Source: an uncultured Pseudomonadales bacterium
GTDB taxonomy: Bacteria; Pseudomonadota; Gammaproteobacteria; Pseudomonadales; Azotimanducaceae
Direction of reading: 5' to 3'
Assembly (NCBI GenBank): GCA_938017975.1
Contig: CALIKQ010000051.1
Coordinates: forward strand, 1-64,000
Length of the DNA stretch: 64,000 nucleotides
The notes under the pieces were generated by a model. The model ran no database searches and was not told the DNA's origin. It was given only the letters and a program-made list of their open reading frames with translations. Shown here piece after piece: positions 20,213 through 30,089 of the stretch. Position 1 is the first letter of the stretch, and every line of letters starts with the position of its first letter. A program made the translations under genes and the position numbers.

Positions 20213-21159
20213 CGCTCATGCAGCGATGGGTAGAGCAGTTCTTATCCCATCTCAAAAGCGAGCGTCAGTTGTCTCGACACACTCTGATAGCCTATCAACG
20301 AGACCTCAAAACACTGATCGAATTCGCAGAGGAGCAAGCACTTCAGGCGCCTTCAGAGATTACGGGAGCGCATCTTCGCGCCTTGATCAGCCAAGGACAT
20401 CGACGCGGACTTTCTGGGCGTTCCCAGCAACGTAAATTATCTGCATTCAGAAGTTTTTTTGACTACGTGACGCGGGAATCTGGACTCGAGAATAATCCCG
20501 CTCAGTTGGTGACCGCGCCAAAAACCGGGAAAAAGCTACCCAAAGTCTTAGACCCCGATCAAATGGCAAAATTATTGACTGCCAATCCCGTCGCTTGGCA
20601 TGGGGTTCGAGACAAGGCGATGATTGAACTGCTGTACTCTTCTGGCCTAAGACTCTCAGAGCTCACCAGCTCAAATATCGATAGTATTTCGTGGGATGAC
20701 CGAGTTATCTTGGTCGAAGGTAAGGGCAGCAAACAGCGCCTTGTTCCCGTTGGAAGCTATGCCATCTCCGCAATTGAACAGTGGCTCGCAATCAGAGACA
20801 ACCTACCCACTAAGGGTCATGTCATCAACTCAGATGCCCTGTTCATCAGCGAACGGGGTTCTCGCATCAGCCCATCAAATGTCCAATCTAGAATTAAGGT
20901 TTGGTCGCGGCAAGCCGGAGACGGCGTCTCCGTTCATCCGCATATGCTGCGGCATTCATTCGCGAGCCACATCTTAGAATCGAGTGGAGATCTTCGCAGC
21001 GTTCAGGAGCTGTTGGGCCACGCAGATATCAGTACCACTCAAATCTATACCCATCTGGATTTTCAGCATCTGGCATCGGTCTACGATACAGCGCATCCAA
21101 GGGCCAGTCGCCAAACAAAAAAGACGCCGTCTAGCAGTGATTCTGGAGGCGTACAATGA
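20209..21159 (+). CDS. xerC: Tyrosine recombinase XerC
   Basis: Resolves chromosome dimers at dif together with XerD. 316 residues: N-terminal SAM-like domain (about 5-90) and a catalytic domain with the full set R (SGLRLSEL), K (VEGKGSKQR), HxxR (HMLRHS), H (LLGHAD) and nucleophile Y (TQIYTH). XerC rather than XerD from the dapF-DUF484-xerC context. TTG at 20209 overlaps the DUF484 stop (TTGA); ATG at 20218 is an alternative. Confidence 0.95.
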   Translation: MTLMQRWVEQFLSHLKSERQLSRHTLIAYQRDLKTLIEFAEEQALQAPSEITGAHLRALISQGHRRGLSGRSQQRKLSAFRSFFDYVTRESGLENNPAQLVTAPKTGKKLPKVLDPDQMAKLLTANPVAWHGVRDKAMIELLYSSGLRLSELTSSNIDSISWDDRVILVEGKGSKQRLVPVGSYAISAIEQWLAIRDNLPTKGHVINSDALFISERGSRISPSNVQSRIKVWSRQAGDGVSVHPHMLRHSFASHILESSGDLRSVQELLGHADISTTQIYTHLDFQHLASVYDTAHPRASRQTKKTPSSSDSGGVQ

Positions 21160-21872
21160 TCAAGCTGATCGGCTTTGATCTCGATAACACGCTTTGGCCG
21201 GTAAAGCCTGTGATTCTTTATGCGGAGTCTGAATTACAAAAGCATTTGGGCGGCCTATCTCCAGCCATCCCCTATTCGGGTGCACATCTCTCGACCTATC
21301 GATCTGAAATTCTAAAAGAAAATCCGGATTTCGCATTCCGACTGACCGACCTCAGACGCGCAATGTTGGTCAAAATCGCCATGGAGGTTCCTGCACACCG
21401 CGCACATGCAGAAGCGGTTGCAGATACTGCGATGGCAGTCTTTTTGAAGGCTAGAAATGCCGTCACCTACTACCCTGGCGCCGAGGCGGCGCTCCAAGAA
21501 CTTTCCGAAAATTATGCCCTTTGTGCGCTCACCAATGGCAATGCAAGCGTTGAGCAACTGAGCATCGGTCCTCTATTTAGTTTTGCGCTGACCGCCGAGC
21601 AGGTGGGTGCGCCCAAGCCAAAACCTGACATATTTGTTGCAGCGCTTGATCACTTCGGATGCAAGCCAGAAGAAATGATTTACGTCGGTGATGATCCCTT
21701 GCTCGATATCACTGCCTCAGCATCTCTGGGTATCTTTACCATCTGGTTATCGGATCGGGGGACTGTTTCTGCAGAGAGCGCTACTCCTGCAACGGAAATC
21801 ATTTACGATCTAAGCGATTTAACTGCCGCGGTTAAACGCATTAACGAGCGTTTTGGCATGCCGCCTCAATAA
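21156..21872 (+). CDS. yigB: HAD hydrolase, YigB type
   Basis: 238-residue haloacid dehalogenase phosphatase with motif I FDLDNTLWP (8-16), motif II LTNGNAS, the lysine in GAPKPKPDIF and motif IV YVGDDPLLD. It follows xerC, as yigB does in E. coli, where the protein dephosphorylates FMN and other small substrates. It starts in the xerC stop (ATGA). Its last 32 bases overlap the end of thrC on the other strand. Confidence 0.85.
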   Translation: MIKLIGFDLDNTLWPVKPVILYAESELQKHLGGLSPAIPYSGAHLSTYRSEILKENPDFAFRLTDLRRAMLVKIAMEVPAHRAHAEAVADTAMAVFLKARNAVTYYPGAEAALQELSENYALCALTNGNASVEQLSIGPLFSFALTAEQVGAPKPKPDIFVAALDHFGCKPEEMIYVGDDPLLDITASASLGIFTIWLSDRGTVSAESATPATEIIYDLSDLTAAVKRINERFGMPPQ

Positions 21873-23226
21873 ATGCTTTCAACGCTTCTGGATCACCCGG
21901 TATTTCAACTTTCCGCGTTGCTTGGCCCTCGAGCCGATCTAACGTCGGGTGAGAGTTGGACACACTCGGTACTGCTTGGGCTACCGCGCTGTCAAACTTT
22001 GCAGGATGCGCAGTGGCTAAGCAGACCATTGGTATGTTTGCATCAACATGCTGCGAAGCTAAGTGTAACCCCACAGCAGTATGCGGATCAGCAAGATAAC
22101 CCGATTCTGTCCAAGTTGACCGGAGGCATTCAATGGTCTGTTGATCGCTGACCGACCCCGCTGAGAACCAGTCAAATGCACCCGAGCGATCAACCAAAAC
22201 CGCTTGTCCATCGTTTTGAAAATTCTGCATAAATGCCCGACAGGCGTTACTATCTTCGCCCAACTGATAATAAAGATATCGCTCAAAATTGCTGGCAACC
22301 TGAATGTCCATCGCTGGGCTGTTAGAAAAACCAACAGGGCCACGCTGATACACGCCTGAGTCAAAAAATCGGGCGAGGATATCATTTTGATTGGTCGCCA
22401 GAACCAGCTTGCGCAGCGGTAGACCCATTTTTTTGGCAAGGAACCCAGCGAAAATATTACCAAAATTACCGGTCGGTACCGTTACATCGAATGCCTTGGG
22501 ACAGCCCAACCGAGACCAACTCCAAAAGTAATAAACGGTTTGCGCCAAAACGCGAGCGAAATTGACAGAATTTACCGCTCCCAAGGAAAAACGCTCTTTG
22601 AAATCTAGATCTGAAAAAACCGTTTTTAGAAGATTTTGACAATCATCAAAACTGCCACTGATACTGAGGTTGTAAACATTGTCATCGAGAACAGTCGTCA
22701 TTTGACGCTCTTGGATAGGGCTTGTGCGGCCTTCAGGAAACATGATGAAAATTCGAATGCCAGGCTTACCTCGTACACCCGCAATTGCGGCGCTCCCCGT
22801 ATCACCGCTGGTCGCGCCAAGAATGTTCAGCTCTGAGCCCCTGGCCGCCAAGATATGGCTGAACAGCTCTCCTAAAAACTGCAGCGCGATATCTTTAAAT
22901 GCCAACGTCGGTCCATGAAAAAGTTCTAGCACATGGACATTGCCAACAGGGAGGAGGGGGGCAGTATCAACATGCTGAAATTGCGCGTAGCTTCGCGCCA
23001 CAAGCGCCTCAAATACCTCGGGGTCTATATCGTCCACGAAAGGCTGCATCACCTGAGCGGCCAGCTCTGGATAGGACAAGGTAGACCATTGGCTTAGCAC
23101 TGACCGAACGTCAGGGATCGACTCTGGGACAATAAGACCGCCATCACTGGCAAGCCCCATCATTACTGCATCACTAAAAGATATTCCCTCGACGCCACCT
23201 CGGGTGCTTCGATATTTCATACGCAC
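21841..23226 (-). CDS. thrC: Threonine synthase
   Basis: PLP enzyme that makes threonine from O-phosphohomoserine. 461 residues, the long proteobacterial type. MKYRSTRGGVEGISFSDAV opens the domain; the PLP lysine is in PTLAFKDIALQ, and SGDTGSAA and VPTGNFGNIFAG bind the cofactor. It stands apart from hom and from thrB, which is at 34.7 kb. It overlaps yigB by 32 bases end to end. Confidence 0.95.
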   Translation of the reverse strand: MRMKYRSTRGGVEGISFSDAVMMGLASDGGLIVPESIPDVRSVLSQWSTLSYPELAAQVMQPFVDDIDPEVFEALVARSYAQFQHVDTAPLLPVGNVHVLELFHGPTLAFKDIALQFLGELFSHILAARGSELNILGATSGDTGSAAIAGVRGKPGIRIFIMFPEGRTSPIQERQMTTVLDDNVYNLSISGSFDDCQNLLKTVFSDLDFKERFSLGAVNSVNFARVLAQTVYYFWSWSRLGCPKAFDVTVPTGNFGNIFAGFLAKKMGLPLRKLVLATNQNDILARFFDSGVYQRGPVGFSNSPAMDIQVASNFERYLYYQLGEDSNACRAFMQNFQNDGQAVLVDRSGAFDWFSAGSVSDQQTIECLRSTWTESGYLADPHTAVGLHLASQHVDANIPMVCLATAHPAKFDSAVAQAVPSVSNSHPTLDRLEGQATRKVEIPGDPEALKAFIEAACQNAR

Positions 23227-23304
23227 TGCGCCTATTACCGCGTGGCCCTAGTATAAAGTGCTAGAGCCAATCGCAACAGCTGCGGTTGAAGCTATCTAGA
23301 CCGA

Positions 23305-24123
<819 letters not shown>

Positions 24124-25599
24124 ATGGCGACAGCACAAGTCTTCGGTCACGCCATTGTTGGGCTAAGCACTCAGATCGTGGAGGTAGAAGCAACGATCAG
24201 CAACGGGCTACCGCAACTCGACCTCGTTGGAATCAGCGACAGAAGATCTAAGCAGATCAGGGCCAGAGTACGTTCTGCAATCGTGCAATCAGGATACAAA
24301 ATGCCGGATCGCAGAATCGTCGTTAATCTCGCACCTGCTGATGTCGATAAGGAACACGCTGGTTTTGATCTGCCCGTCGCATTATCGATTCTCCTGGCAA
24401 GCCATCAAATCGACTCGTCTCGCTTTACCAAAATTCATGCAATGGGAGATCTGAGTTTAACCGGATCCATTAAAACAACGCCCGGCCAGGCGCTGGCCAT
24501 CATCTCCAGTCAGTCCCTTGGTGAAACCATGGTTGTCGGCCATGGAGTCGACTGGGGCACACTGATAGACACCCCTCAATTGATCACCGCGAACACCCTC
24601 AGTGACTTCAAACTTGATCTGCGCCCGAATGTTCAGCGCCGAGAAATAAAGCCTCACGCCCCGGCACGTTCTGAAGAATTAATCGACGATATCAAGGGCC
24701 AGACCCATGCAAAACGTGCTTTGGCCATCGCCGCACTCGGCTACCATCATCTCCTTCTTTCAGGACCACCCGGTTCGGGTAAAACCATGTTGGCAAAGCG
24801 GTTGGTTGGTCTGCTAGAACCACTGAGCCCTGCCCAGGTTATCGAACTTAACTGCATCGCATCCCTACAGGGCGCGCACCCGTTTCGGCTTGATTGGTCG
24901 CGTCCATTTCGAGAAGTGCATCATTCCACCTCAGCTGCTGCATTAATTGGTGGAGGCAATCCTCCTAAGCCTGGAGAAATTACTAAGGCCCATCACGGCA
25001 TTCTGTTTTTAGACGAACTTCCGGAATTTTCGCATCAGGTACTCAATCAACTCAGACAACCCATGGAGTCCGGTACCATCGAGATCCATCGAGCCCACCA
25101 TCACCTTCAATATCCAGCCAGGTTTCAATTAATTGCGGCTATGAATCCCTGCCCCTGCGGCTGGTTGGGTAGCGCTCGACCCTGCAGCTGCTTGGGTGAT
25201 GCCATTCATCGATACCAGAGGAAAGTGTCAGGTCCGATTATCGATAGAATCGACCTACAGATCAGCGTGCCTACGATTGCCCCAAAACACTTGTTGGAAC
25301 AAGCTCAGCATCTGACGACCCAGGAATTTGACCAAACCCAGCATAGCAGGCTACAAGTCGCCCTAGAAAAAGCACGTGCTTTTCGAAATCAACGTAAGAC
25401 CCTTGATAGCAGACCTCTGGTTCATCAACTCGATCTCAATGCCCGCACCTTTATAACCGACGCGGCCAACCGTCTCCAGCTATCGGGTCGATCGATTAAG
25501 AAAGTTATCGAGATCAGTAGGACCATCGCTGATTTAGAGACGACTGCCGTGGTTGCCACTCATCACATTACAGAGGCTTTATCTTTGAGGCCCAATTGA
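24124..25599 (+). CDS. comM: ComM/YifB Mg-chelatase-like ATPase
   Basis: Branch-migration helicase that aids integration of transforming DNA. 491 residues: N-terminal ChlI-like domain (SNGLPQLDLVGISD near 28), AAA+ core with GPPGSGKT, the Walker B FLDELPEF, and the cysteine-rich AMNPCPCGWLG block. The open frame begins 64 codons earlier at 23932, but family homology starts at MATAQVFGHAIVGL, so ATG 24124 is chosen. It ends 15 bases from the convergent cytochrome gene. Confidence 0.93.
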   Translation: MATAQVFGHAIVGLSTQIVEVEATISNGLPQLDLVGISDRRSKQIRARVRSAIVQSGYKMPDRRIVVNLAPADVDKEHAGFDLPVALSILLASHQIDSSRFTKIHAMGDLSLTGSIKTTPGQALAIISSQSLGETMVVGHGVDWGTLIDTPQLITANTLSDFKLDLRPNVQRREIKPHAPARSEELIDDIKGQTHAKRALAIAALGYHHLLLSGPPGSGKTMLAKRLVGLLEPLSPAQVIELNCIASLQGAHPFRLDWSRPFREVHHSTSAAALIGGGNPPKPGEITKAHHGILFLDELPEFSHQVLNQLRQPMESGTIEIHRAHHHLQYPARFQLIAAMNPCPCGWLGSARPCSCLGDAIHRYQRKVSGPIIDRIDLQISVPTIAPKHLLEQAQHLTTQEFDQTQHSRLQVALEKARAFRNQRKTLDSRPLVHQLDLNARTFITDAANRLQLSGRSIKKVIEISRTIADLETTAVVATHHITEALSLRPN

Positions 25600-25614
25600 C
25601 CCTCGGGCCGAATG

Positions 25615-26022
25615 CTATTGGGAGGCAGCAACCATATAGTCTACAACCGCTTTGATATCGTCGTCTGAGCATTCAAAGCACATGCCTTTGGCCGGCATTC
25701 CAGGAGCCAACCCATAGATACCGCTGTCGTACAAGGTATCCATACCTTTCTCGAGACGAGGTGCCCATTGCGCAACGTCAGCCATCTTTGGCGCCCCGGC
25801 AATACCCAGATCATGGCAGGTTGAACAACTGCGCTCATAGATTGATTCAGGAGAAGATGCTGTATCTGATAACGCTTCCATCATCTCCCCTGCGGCGCAA
25901 GCCTGCCCGACCAAGCACACATCTCCAACTTTGTGGATTCGCGCGATAATTTCGTCTTCGATCGGTCCCGCAACGGCCACTATAGTTACCACCAAAAATG
26001 GCAACAGCATCAGGTTCTTCAT
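25615..26022 (-). CDS. Cytochrome c5-like periplasmic protein
   Basis: 135 residues with a signal sequence (about 1-19) and one heme site, CSTCH at 66-70. A likely axial methionine is in APGMPAKGM, and an extra cysteine pair, C114 and C117 (MCFEC), is typical of cytochrome c5. GDVCLVGQAC (33-42) holds another pair. ATG at 26022 is preferred over 26031 because GAGGG is eight bases from the former and touches the latter. Electron carrier; partner not shown by the sequence. Confidence 0.87.
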   Translation of the reverse strand: MKNLMLLPFLVVTIVAVAGPIEDEIIARIHKVGDVCLVGQACAAGEMMEALSDTASSPESIYERSCSTCHDLGIAGAPKMADVAQWAPRLEKGMDTLYDSGIYGLAPGMPAKGMCFECSDDDIKAVVDYMVAASQ

Positions 26023-26071
26023 GATGTACATCCCTCAAAAATTCGCGCCCAGAGTATACCGCAGAATACGT

Positions 26072-27601
26072 TTAGTTGCCCCAGTCAGATTCATCTACAT
26101 CTCTATTTCTAGAGAATTTAAAGACGTTAGATGTGCCTGCTTCAACGATTGACTGCTCAGACACCAGTGTAATCACGGCTTGCTCCCTAAAGGACGACAG
26201 GTCATCGGCACCCACATTCATCATTGTGCTCTTCAATTTGTGCAGGGTCGTCTCCAAGACTTCCGCGACCGTGCCGACCAACGGGACGAAAGCATCGACA
26301 CCTTCCTCAAACATCATTTTACGACTACTCATGCCCTCGCTGTATCGCTGCCAATTTTGAGCGCGCAGAGTGCCCTCTCCCCAGTAAGGTTTATACATCT
26401 GTCCATTGATTGAGATCTTTGAAGTGGGGCTCTCCTCAGTCATCGCAAAATATCGACCCATCATGACAAAATCTGCGCCCATGGCCAGCGCCATCACGAT
26501 CTGCGTGTCATTGGCTAGACCGCCATCAGAGCATAGCGGCACATAGATTCCGGTTTCTTCAAAATAGGCATCACGCCTTGCTGCGACCTCAAGCAATGCA
26601 GAGGCTTGGCCACGGCCAACACCTTTTTGTTCTCGGGTAATGCAGATCGAACCACCTCCGATTCCGACTTTTATAAAATCAACCAAGCCGGATTTGGCTA
26701 GATAATCAAACCCCTCAGCAGAGACAACATTGCCACCACCAATCACAATATCCGGACCAAATTTTTCTCGGATCCAGGCAACGCCATCCATCTGAAACTC
26801 AGTAAATCCATCTGAAGAATCAAAACACAAAACGTCCGCCCCAGCCTCTATCAGTGCTGGAACCCGATCTTGATAATCATGGGTATTGATCGCCGCACCC
26901 ACCCGCAGGCGTTTATCATCATCAAGAATTTCCAAGGGGTGCATTTGGTGATCGACATAGTCTTTCTTAAAAACCAGCGCTGACAATCGACCCTCTGACG
27001 TTAGAATAGGGAGGCAATCTTTTTTATGCCGGTGAAGCAATTGGTTGGCTTCCCGGAGCGTAATCCCTTCCTCACCGTAAATTACATCAGCTTTCGCTGT
27101 CATATGCGCCTTGACAGAGTTGTCAAGATTATCTTCGAACTCCCAAAAATCTTGATCGGTAATCAAGCCTACAAAATCACCATGAGGGCTACCATCGGTT
27201 GTTACCGGAATCGTTGAATGACCGCTGGAATTCATCAGTTCAAGCACCGAGCGCAGAGAGGCTTCTGGCTGTATGTTCGCACCACTGGTCACAAACCCTG
27301 CTTTGTGCGCCTTCACCTTTTGCACCATCTCTACCTGACTCTCAATACTTTGAGAGCAATAGATCATGCTCAAGCCGCCTTGGCGAGCCAAAGCAATTGC
27401 CAAATCAGTCCCAGATACGGCCTGCATACAAGCCGAGACAATCGGGATATTCATCGACAGTTTTTCTCGGTCGGAAGACTCATCGCGAGTCAGCGGCGCG
27501 GACAAATCGATCAGATCCATCGTTTGATCACGTCGCGTTAATCTTGGTATCAACAAATACTCGGCGAACGTTCGCGAAATATCGTCAAGAATTTTAGCCA
27601 T
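26072..27601 (-). CDS. guaB: IMP dehydrogenase of an atypical clade
   Basis: Oxidises IMP to XMP, the committed step of guanine nucleotide synthesis. 509 residues: split TIM barrel with catalytic C320 (GGGSICITREQKGVGRG) and two CBS domains at about 105-220. N-terminus SRTFAEYLLIP, the GGGSICITREQ loop and YWGEGTLRAQNWQRY resemble the long clostridial/Bacteroides-type enzyme, not the usual proteobacterial GuaB (GPGSICTTR). Strong AGGAGG five bases before the ATG. It has its own promoter and leader. Possible transfer; a standard guaB may exist elsewhere. Confidence 0.88.
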   Translation of the reverse strand: MAKILDDISRTFAEYLLIPRLTRRDQTMDLIDLSAPLTRDESSDREKLSMNIPIVSACMQAVSGTDLAIALARQGGLSMIYCSQSIESQVEMVQKVKAHKAGFVTSGANIQPEASLRSVLELMNSSGHSTIPVTTDGSPHGDFVGLITDQDFWEFEDNLDNSVKAHMTAKADVIYGEEGITLREANQLLHRHKKDCLPILTSEGRLSALVFKKDYVDHQMHPLEILDDDKRLRVGAAINTHDYQDRVPALIEAGADVLCFDSSDGFTEFQMDGVAWIREKFGPDIVIGGGNVVSAEGFDYLAKSGLVDFIKVGIGGGSICITREQKGVGRGQASALLEVAARRDAYFEETGIYVPLCSDGGLANDTQIVMALAMGADFVMMGRYFAMTEESPTSKISINGQMYKPYWGEGTLRAQNWQRYSEGMSSRKMMFEEGVDAFVPLVGTVAEVLETTLHKLKSTMMNVGADDLSSFREQAVITLVSEQSIVEAGTSNVFKFSRNRDVDESDWGN

Positions 27602-27680
27602 CGTAGCCTCCTAATGAATGACCGCCCACAAACAATTTCGCCAGCGGATTCAGGTGTAAAAGGGGAGAGGAGGAACGATC

Positions 27681-27733
27681 CATCAAATACCCGCACGAGC
27701 CCGTGCGGTTTTCGTGTGCTCGATTATTTGATG
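27681..27733 (-). promoter_or_regulatory. Structured leader of the IMP dehydrogenase gene
   Basis: A perfect 9-base outer stem, CATCAAATA (27681-27689) with TATTTGATG (27725-27733), encloses a 7-base hairpin, CCGCACG (27691-27697) with CGTGCGG (27702-27708). An alternative inner pairing, CGAGC (27696-27700) with GCTCG (27718-27722), excludes it. Further down the minus-strand leader, CCTCCT (complement of 27668-27673) is fully complementary to the ribosome site AGGAGG (complement of 27607-27612). This suggests cis-regulation of translation. Read on the plus strand, the inner hairpin plus TTTT would be a terminator, but no plus-strand gene needs one. Confidence 0.55.
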
Positions 27734-27754
27734 AATTCTTTCGCGCCATGACGA

Positions 27755-27783
27755 ATTTTATTCGATGGCACTTTGCAATTCAA
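27755..27783 (-). promoter_or_regulatory. Sigma-70 promoter for the IMP dehydrogenase gene
   Basis: On the minus strand TTGAAT (27783-27778), a 17-base spacer and TAAAAT (27760-27755). A start near 27748 gives a leader of about 147 bases that contains the whole stem structure. Confidence 0.6.
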
Positions 27784-27844
27784 TCGGAACAGATCTAACA
27801 CCATTTGGATGCGGCTACTGAGCCAGCATAAAACACGATGAACC

Positions 27845-29362
27845 TCAAAGTCGGTGCTTTAAGACCTTGCCCGATGGCGATGCCGGCAACTGAGACATCA
27901 CGTGAAGCTCATCAAGTAATTTATAACCCGACAACGTTTCTCGAAGTTTTTCGTTAATTTCTTGCAGGTCAAGATGGACACCGGTTGGCTGCGTTTCAAC
28001 AAATGCAATAATGTGTTCTGTGCCAAACCGCGGCTTACCGATCACCGCCGCCAGAGAAATTTCCGGTATCGCGGTCAATGCAGCCTCAACCTCAGGAGGA
28101 TACACATTGAATCCATTTTTAATGATGAGCTCCTTTTGTCGACCGACGATTTCCAAAGCACCACACGCATTGATTCGAGCCAGATCGCCTGTCGCCAGCC
28201 ACCCTTCAACCAAAACTCGCTGTGTCTCCTCTGGTTGGCGAAAATAACCAGCCATAATATTCGGACCTGACACCTCAAGAACGCCGACACCTGGCTCCAG
28301 ATTAGGACCACCATTCAATCTAAAATTAAGGCCGGGAATCACGAAACCCACCGAAGTGTCTTGCATCGGCGCATAAAGACGAGTCTGCGAAATAGTGGGC
28401 CCGGTTTCAGTCATTCCGTAGCCGTTATGCAAGGGTAACCCAAAGCTTCCCTGCACATCGTTTTTGATCGCGATGTCTAATGGCGCACCACCACTGTATA
28501 AAAACCTGAGCTTTGGGAAAGCTCTTGCGAACTTTTTTTGTTCGATCACCAGCGCCACATACATCGCGGGAACGCCAAAAAACCCAGTCACATCATTGGC
28601 GGCGAGATCTGCCAATATTTCCCCTGCGACAAACTTTGCCTTGAGCGCTAACGCGGAGCCCTGAACGAGGGCTGAGCACAATACCGCAGAAAGCCCAAAA
28701 GCATGAGACAACGGCAGTGCCGTCAGTAGACGATCACAAGGTTGTAAGCCGCGAAGTTTTCCAGAGACGAACCCAGTAAACATCAAATTTTGGTTCGTGA
28801 GCATCACCCCTTTTGGCTGACCGGTCGTTCCTGTGGTATAGATGATCACCGCGACACCTGGCGGACACTGGGGTTGATCATCCACTTGGTTTCGAACAGA
28901 TGTCGACCAATCTAGCCCTAGATCCGCTAACGAGCCTGACCTGCAGCGATGATGAGATGGGGATGCAAAACCATCTAAGTGATGCAAGTGACCTGTGGCT
29001 AACGCATGACTCGAAATCTGCTTTCGCTCAGCTTTGGAAAGTCTCGGGCTTAAAATCACAGCCGCCGCTGTAAGCCGGTTGAGGGCTAAAAATGCAACCA
29101 CCAGCCCGAGGCAATTTTCAAGCTCCAGGATGACTCGGTCTCCAGCGCCGACACCATACTCCTTTAGAAGCTCTGCACATTCATCACTGAAGGTTTTGAT
29201 TTCAAGAAAGGAGTAGCCATGTCCATCAACAATAAGACACGTCGCATTTGGCTGAAGTTTTGACCAATGATCTACTGCATCTGCAGGGCTAGCGAGCAGT
29301 TGGTCTATAAGCTGGTCGACCGAACACCCTAGCACCGCCTCATCAGCCTGCTGAATATCCAC
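27845..29362 (-). CDS. AMP-dependent acyl-CoA synthetase / ligase
   Basis: 505 residues of the adenylate-forming superfamily. The phosphate loop is IIYTTGTTGQPKGVM, then YGMTETGPT, WLATGDLARI, the hinge GRQKELIIKNGFNVYP, and the catalytic lysine in SPSGKVLKHRL. It probably activates a fatty or aromatic acid to its CoA ester; the substrate cannot be read from sequence. The start is GTG without a clear ribosome site, 45 bases after dsbA, so it may be the last gene of the cytochrome c4-dsbA unit. Confidence 0.85.
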   Translation of the reverse strand: MDIQQADEAVLGCSVDQLIDQLLASPADAVDHWSKLQPNATCLIVDGHGYSFLEIKTFSDECAELLKEYGVGAGDRVILELENCLGLVVAFLALNRLTAAAVILSPRLSKAERKQISSHALATGHLHHLDGFASPSHHRCRSGSLADLGLDWSTSVRNQVDDQPQCPPGVAVIIYTTGTTGQPKGVMLTNQNLMFTGFVSGKLRGLQPCDRLLTALPLSHAFGLSAVLCSALVQGSALALKAKFVAGEILADLAANDVTGFFGVPAMYVALVIEQKKFARAFPKLRFLYSGGAPLDIAIKNDVQGSFGLPLHNGYGMTETGPTISQTRLYAPMQDTSVGFVIPGLNFRLNGGPNLEPGVGVLEVSGPNIMAGYFRQPEETQRVLVEGWLATGDLARINACGALEIVGRQKELIIKNGFNVYPPEVEAALTAIPEISLAAVIGKPRFGTEHIIAFVETQPTGVHLDLQEINEKLRETLSGYKLLDELHVMSQLPASPSGKVLKHRL

Positions 29363-29407
29363 TGGCTGCCAACAATACAGTGAGGTACTTACTTCAGAAA
29401 TCGAGGT

Positions 29408-30046
29408 TTACTCTCGTTCGAGGTTAATCAAGTACTCTGCAACCTTCAGCATACCCGACGTTCCCCCGGCACCCCGCGCCTCAACGCGATATTTACCATT
29501 GACGATGAGTGTCGGCACACCGGTGGCACGGTAAGCCAGGCCTCGCGCCTCAGCCTGCTGCAGGCTGGCTTGAACCCCAAAGCTTGTAAACACCTTGCCG
29601 AAACTAATCGCATCAACGCCCAGCCCTGAAAGAAACTCGGCCATCGCCTTTGGATTCATAATATTTTTGCGCTCTAGGTGCACCGCATTAAAGACCTCAA
29701 GATGCATTTTCTCTAAAACGTTCATCGCTCGAAGCGTATAGTAGGTTTGGGCAAAGAACCGATAAGTGTCATTCCACATTGCTGGTGTTCTTGTAAACGT
29801 CACATCGTCTGGAAGTTTGGCGACCCAGGCCGCCAGACTAGGTTCAAATTGATAGCAATGATTACAGGCATACGAGAAGTACTCGGTGATCTCAACGCCA
29901 TCACCACTCACAGACAAGGGCGTTGGCAACTCAACATAATGAACGCCCGACTCATATTGGGCACTGACCCCTAGGCTCCACCCCACCAAAACAATGAACA
30001 CGCTCCGCTTTAACCAATCGAGACTCGCGTTTAAAAACAGGTTCAT
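29408..30046 (-). CDS. dsbA: Thiol:disulfide interchange protein DsbA
   Basis: Periplasmic oxidase that puts disulfides into exported proteins. 212 residues: signal sequence about 1-29 (KRSVFIVLVGWSLGVSAQ), active site C61-N-H-C64 (FSYACNHCYQFEP), and cis-proline in ATGVPTLIV. The usual dipeptide is PH; here it is NH. The frame opens at 30130, but GGAGA lies well placed before 30046 and the signal sequence begins there. It follows cytochrome c4 by 43 bases, as in Pseudomonas. Confidence 0.93.
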   Translation of the reverse strand: MNLFLNASLDWLKRSVFIVLVGWSLGVSAQYESGVHYVELPTPLSVSGDGVEITEYFSYACNHCYQFEPSLAAWVAKLPDDVTFTRTPAMWNDTYRFFAQTYYTLRAMNVLEKMHLEVFNAVHLERKNIMNPKAMAEFLSGLGVDAISFGKVFTSFGVQASLQQAEARGLAYRATGVPTLIVNGKYRVEARGAGGTSGMLKVAEYLINLERE

Positions 30047-30089
30047 ATCTTTTCTCCGCGTTGAAACCTTCGTTATTCGCTTCATCGAT

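Noticed and set aside
27691-27712. Plus-strand intrinsic terminator (CCGCACG hairpin plus TTTT)
   Set aside because: No plus-strand gene lies upstream for over 2 kb; the hairpin makes more sense within the minus-strand leader.
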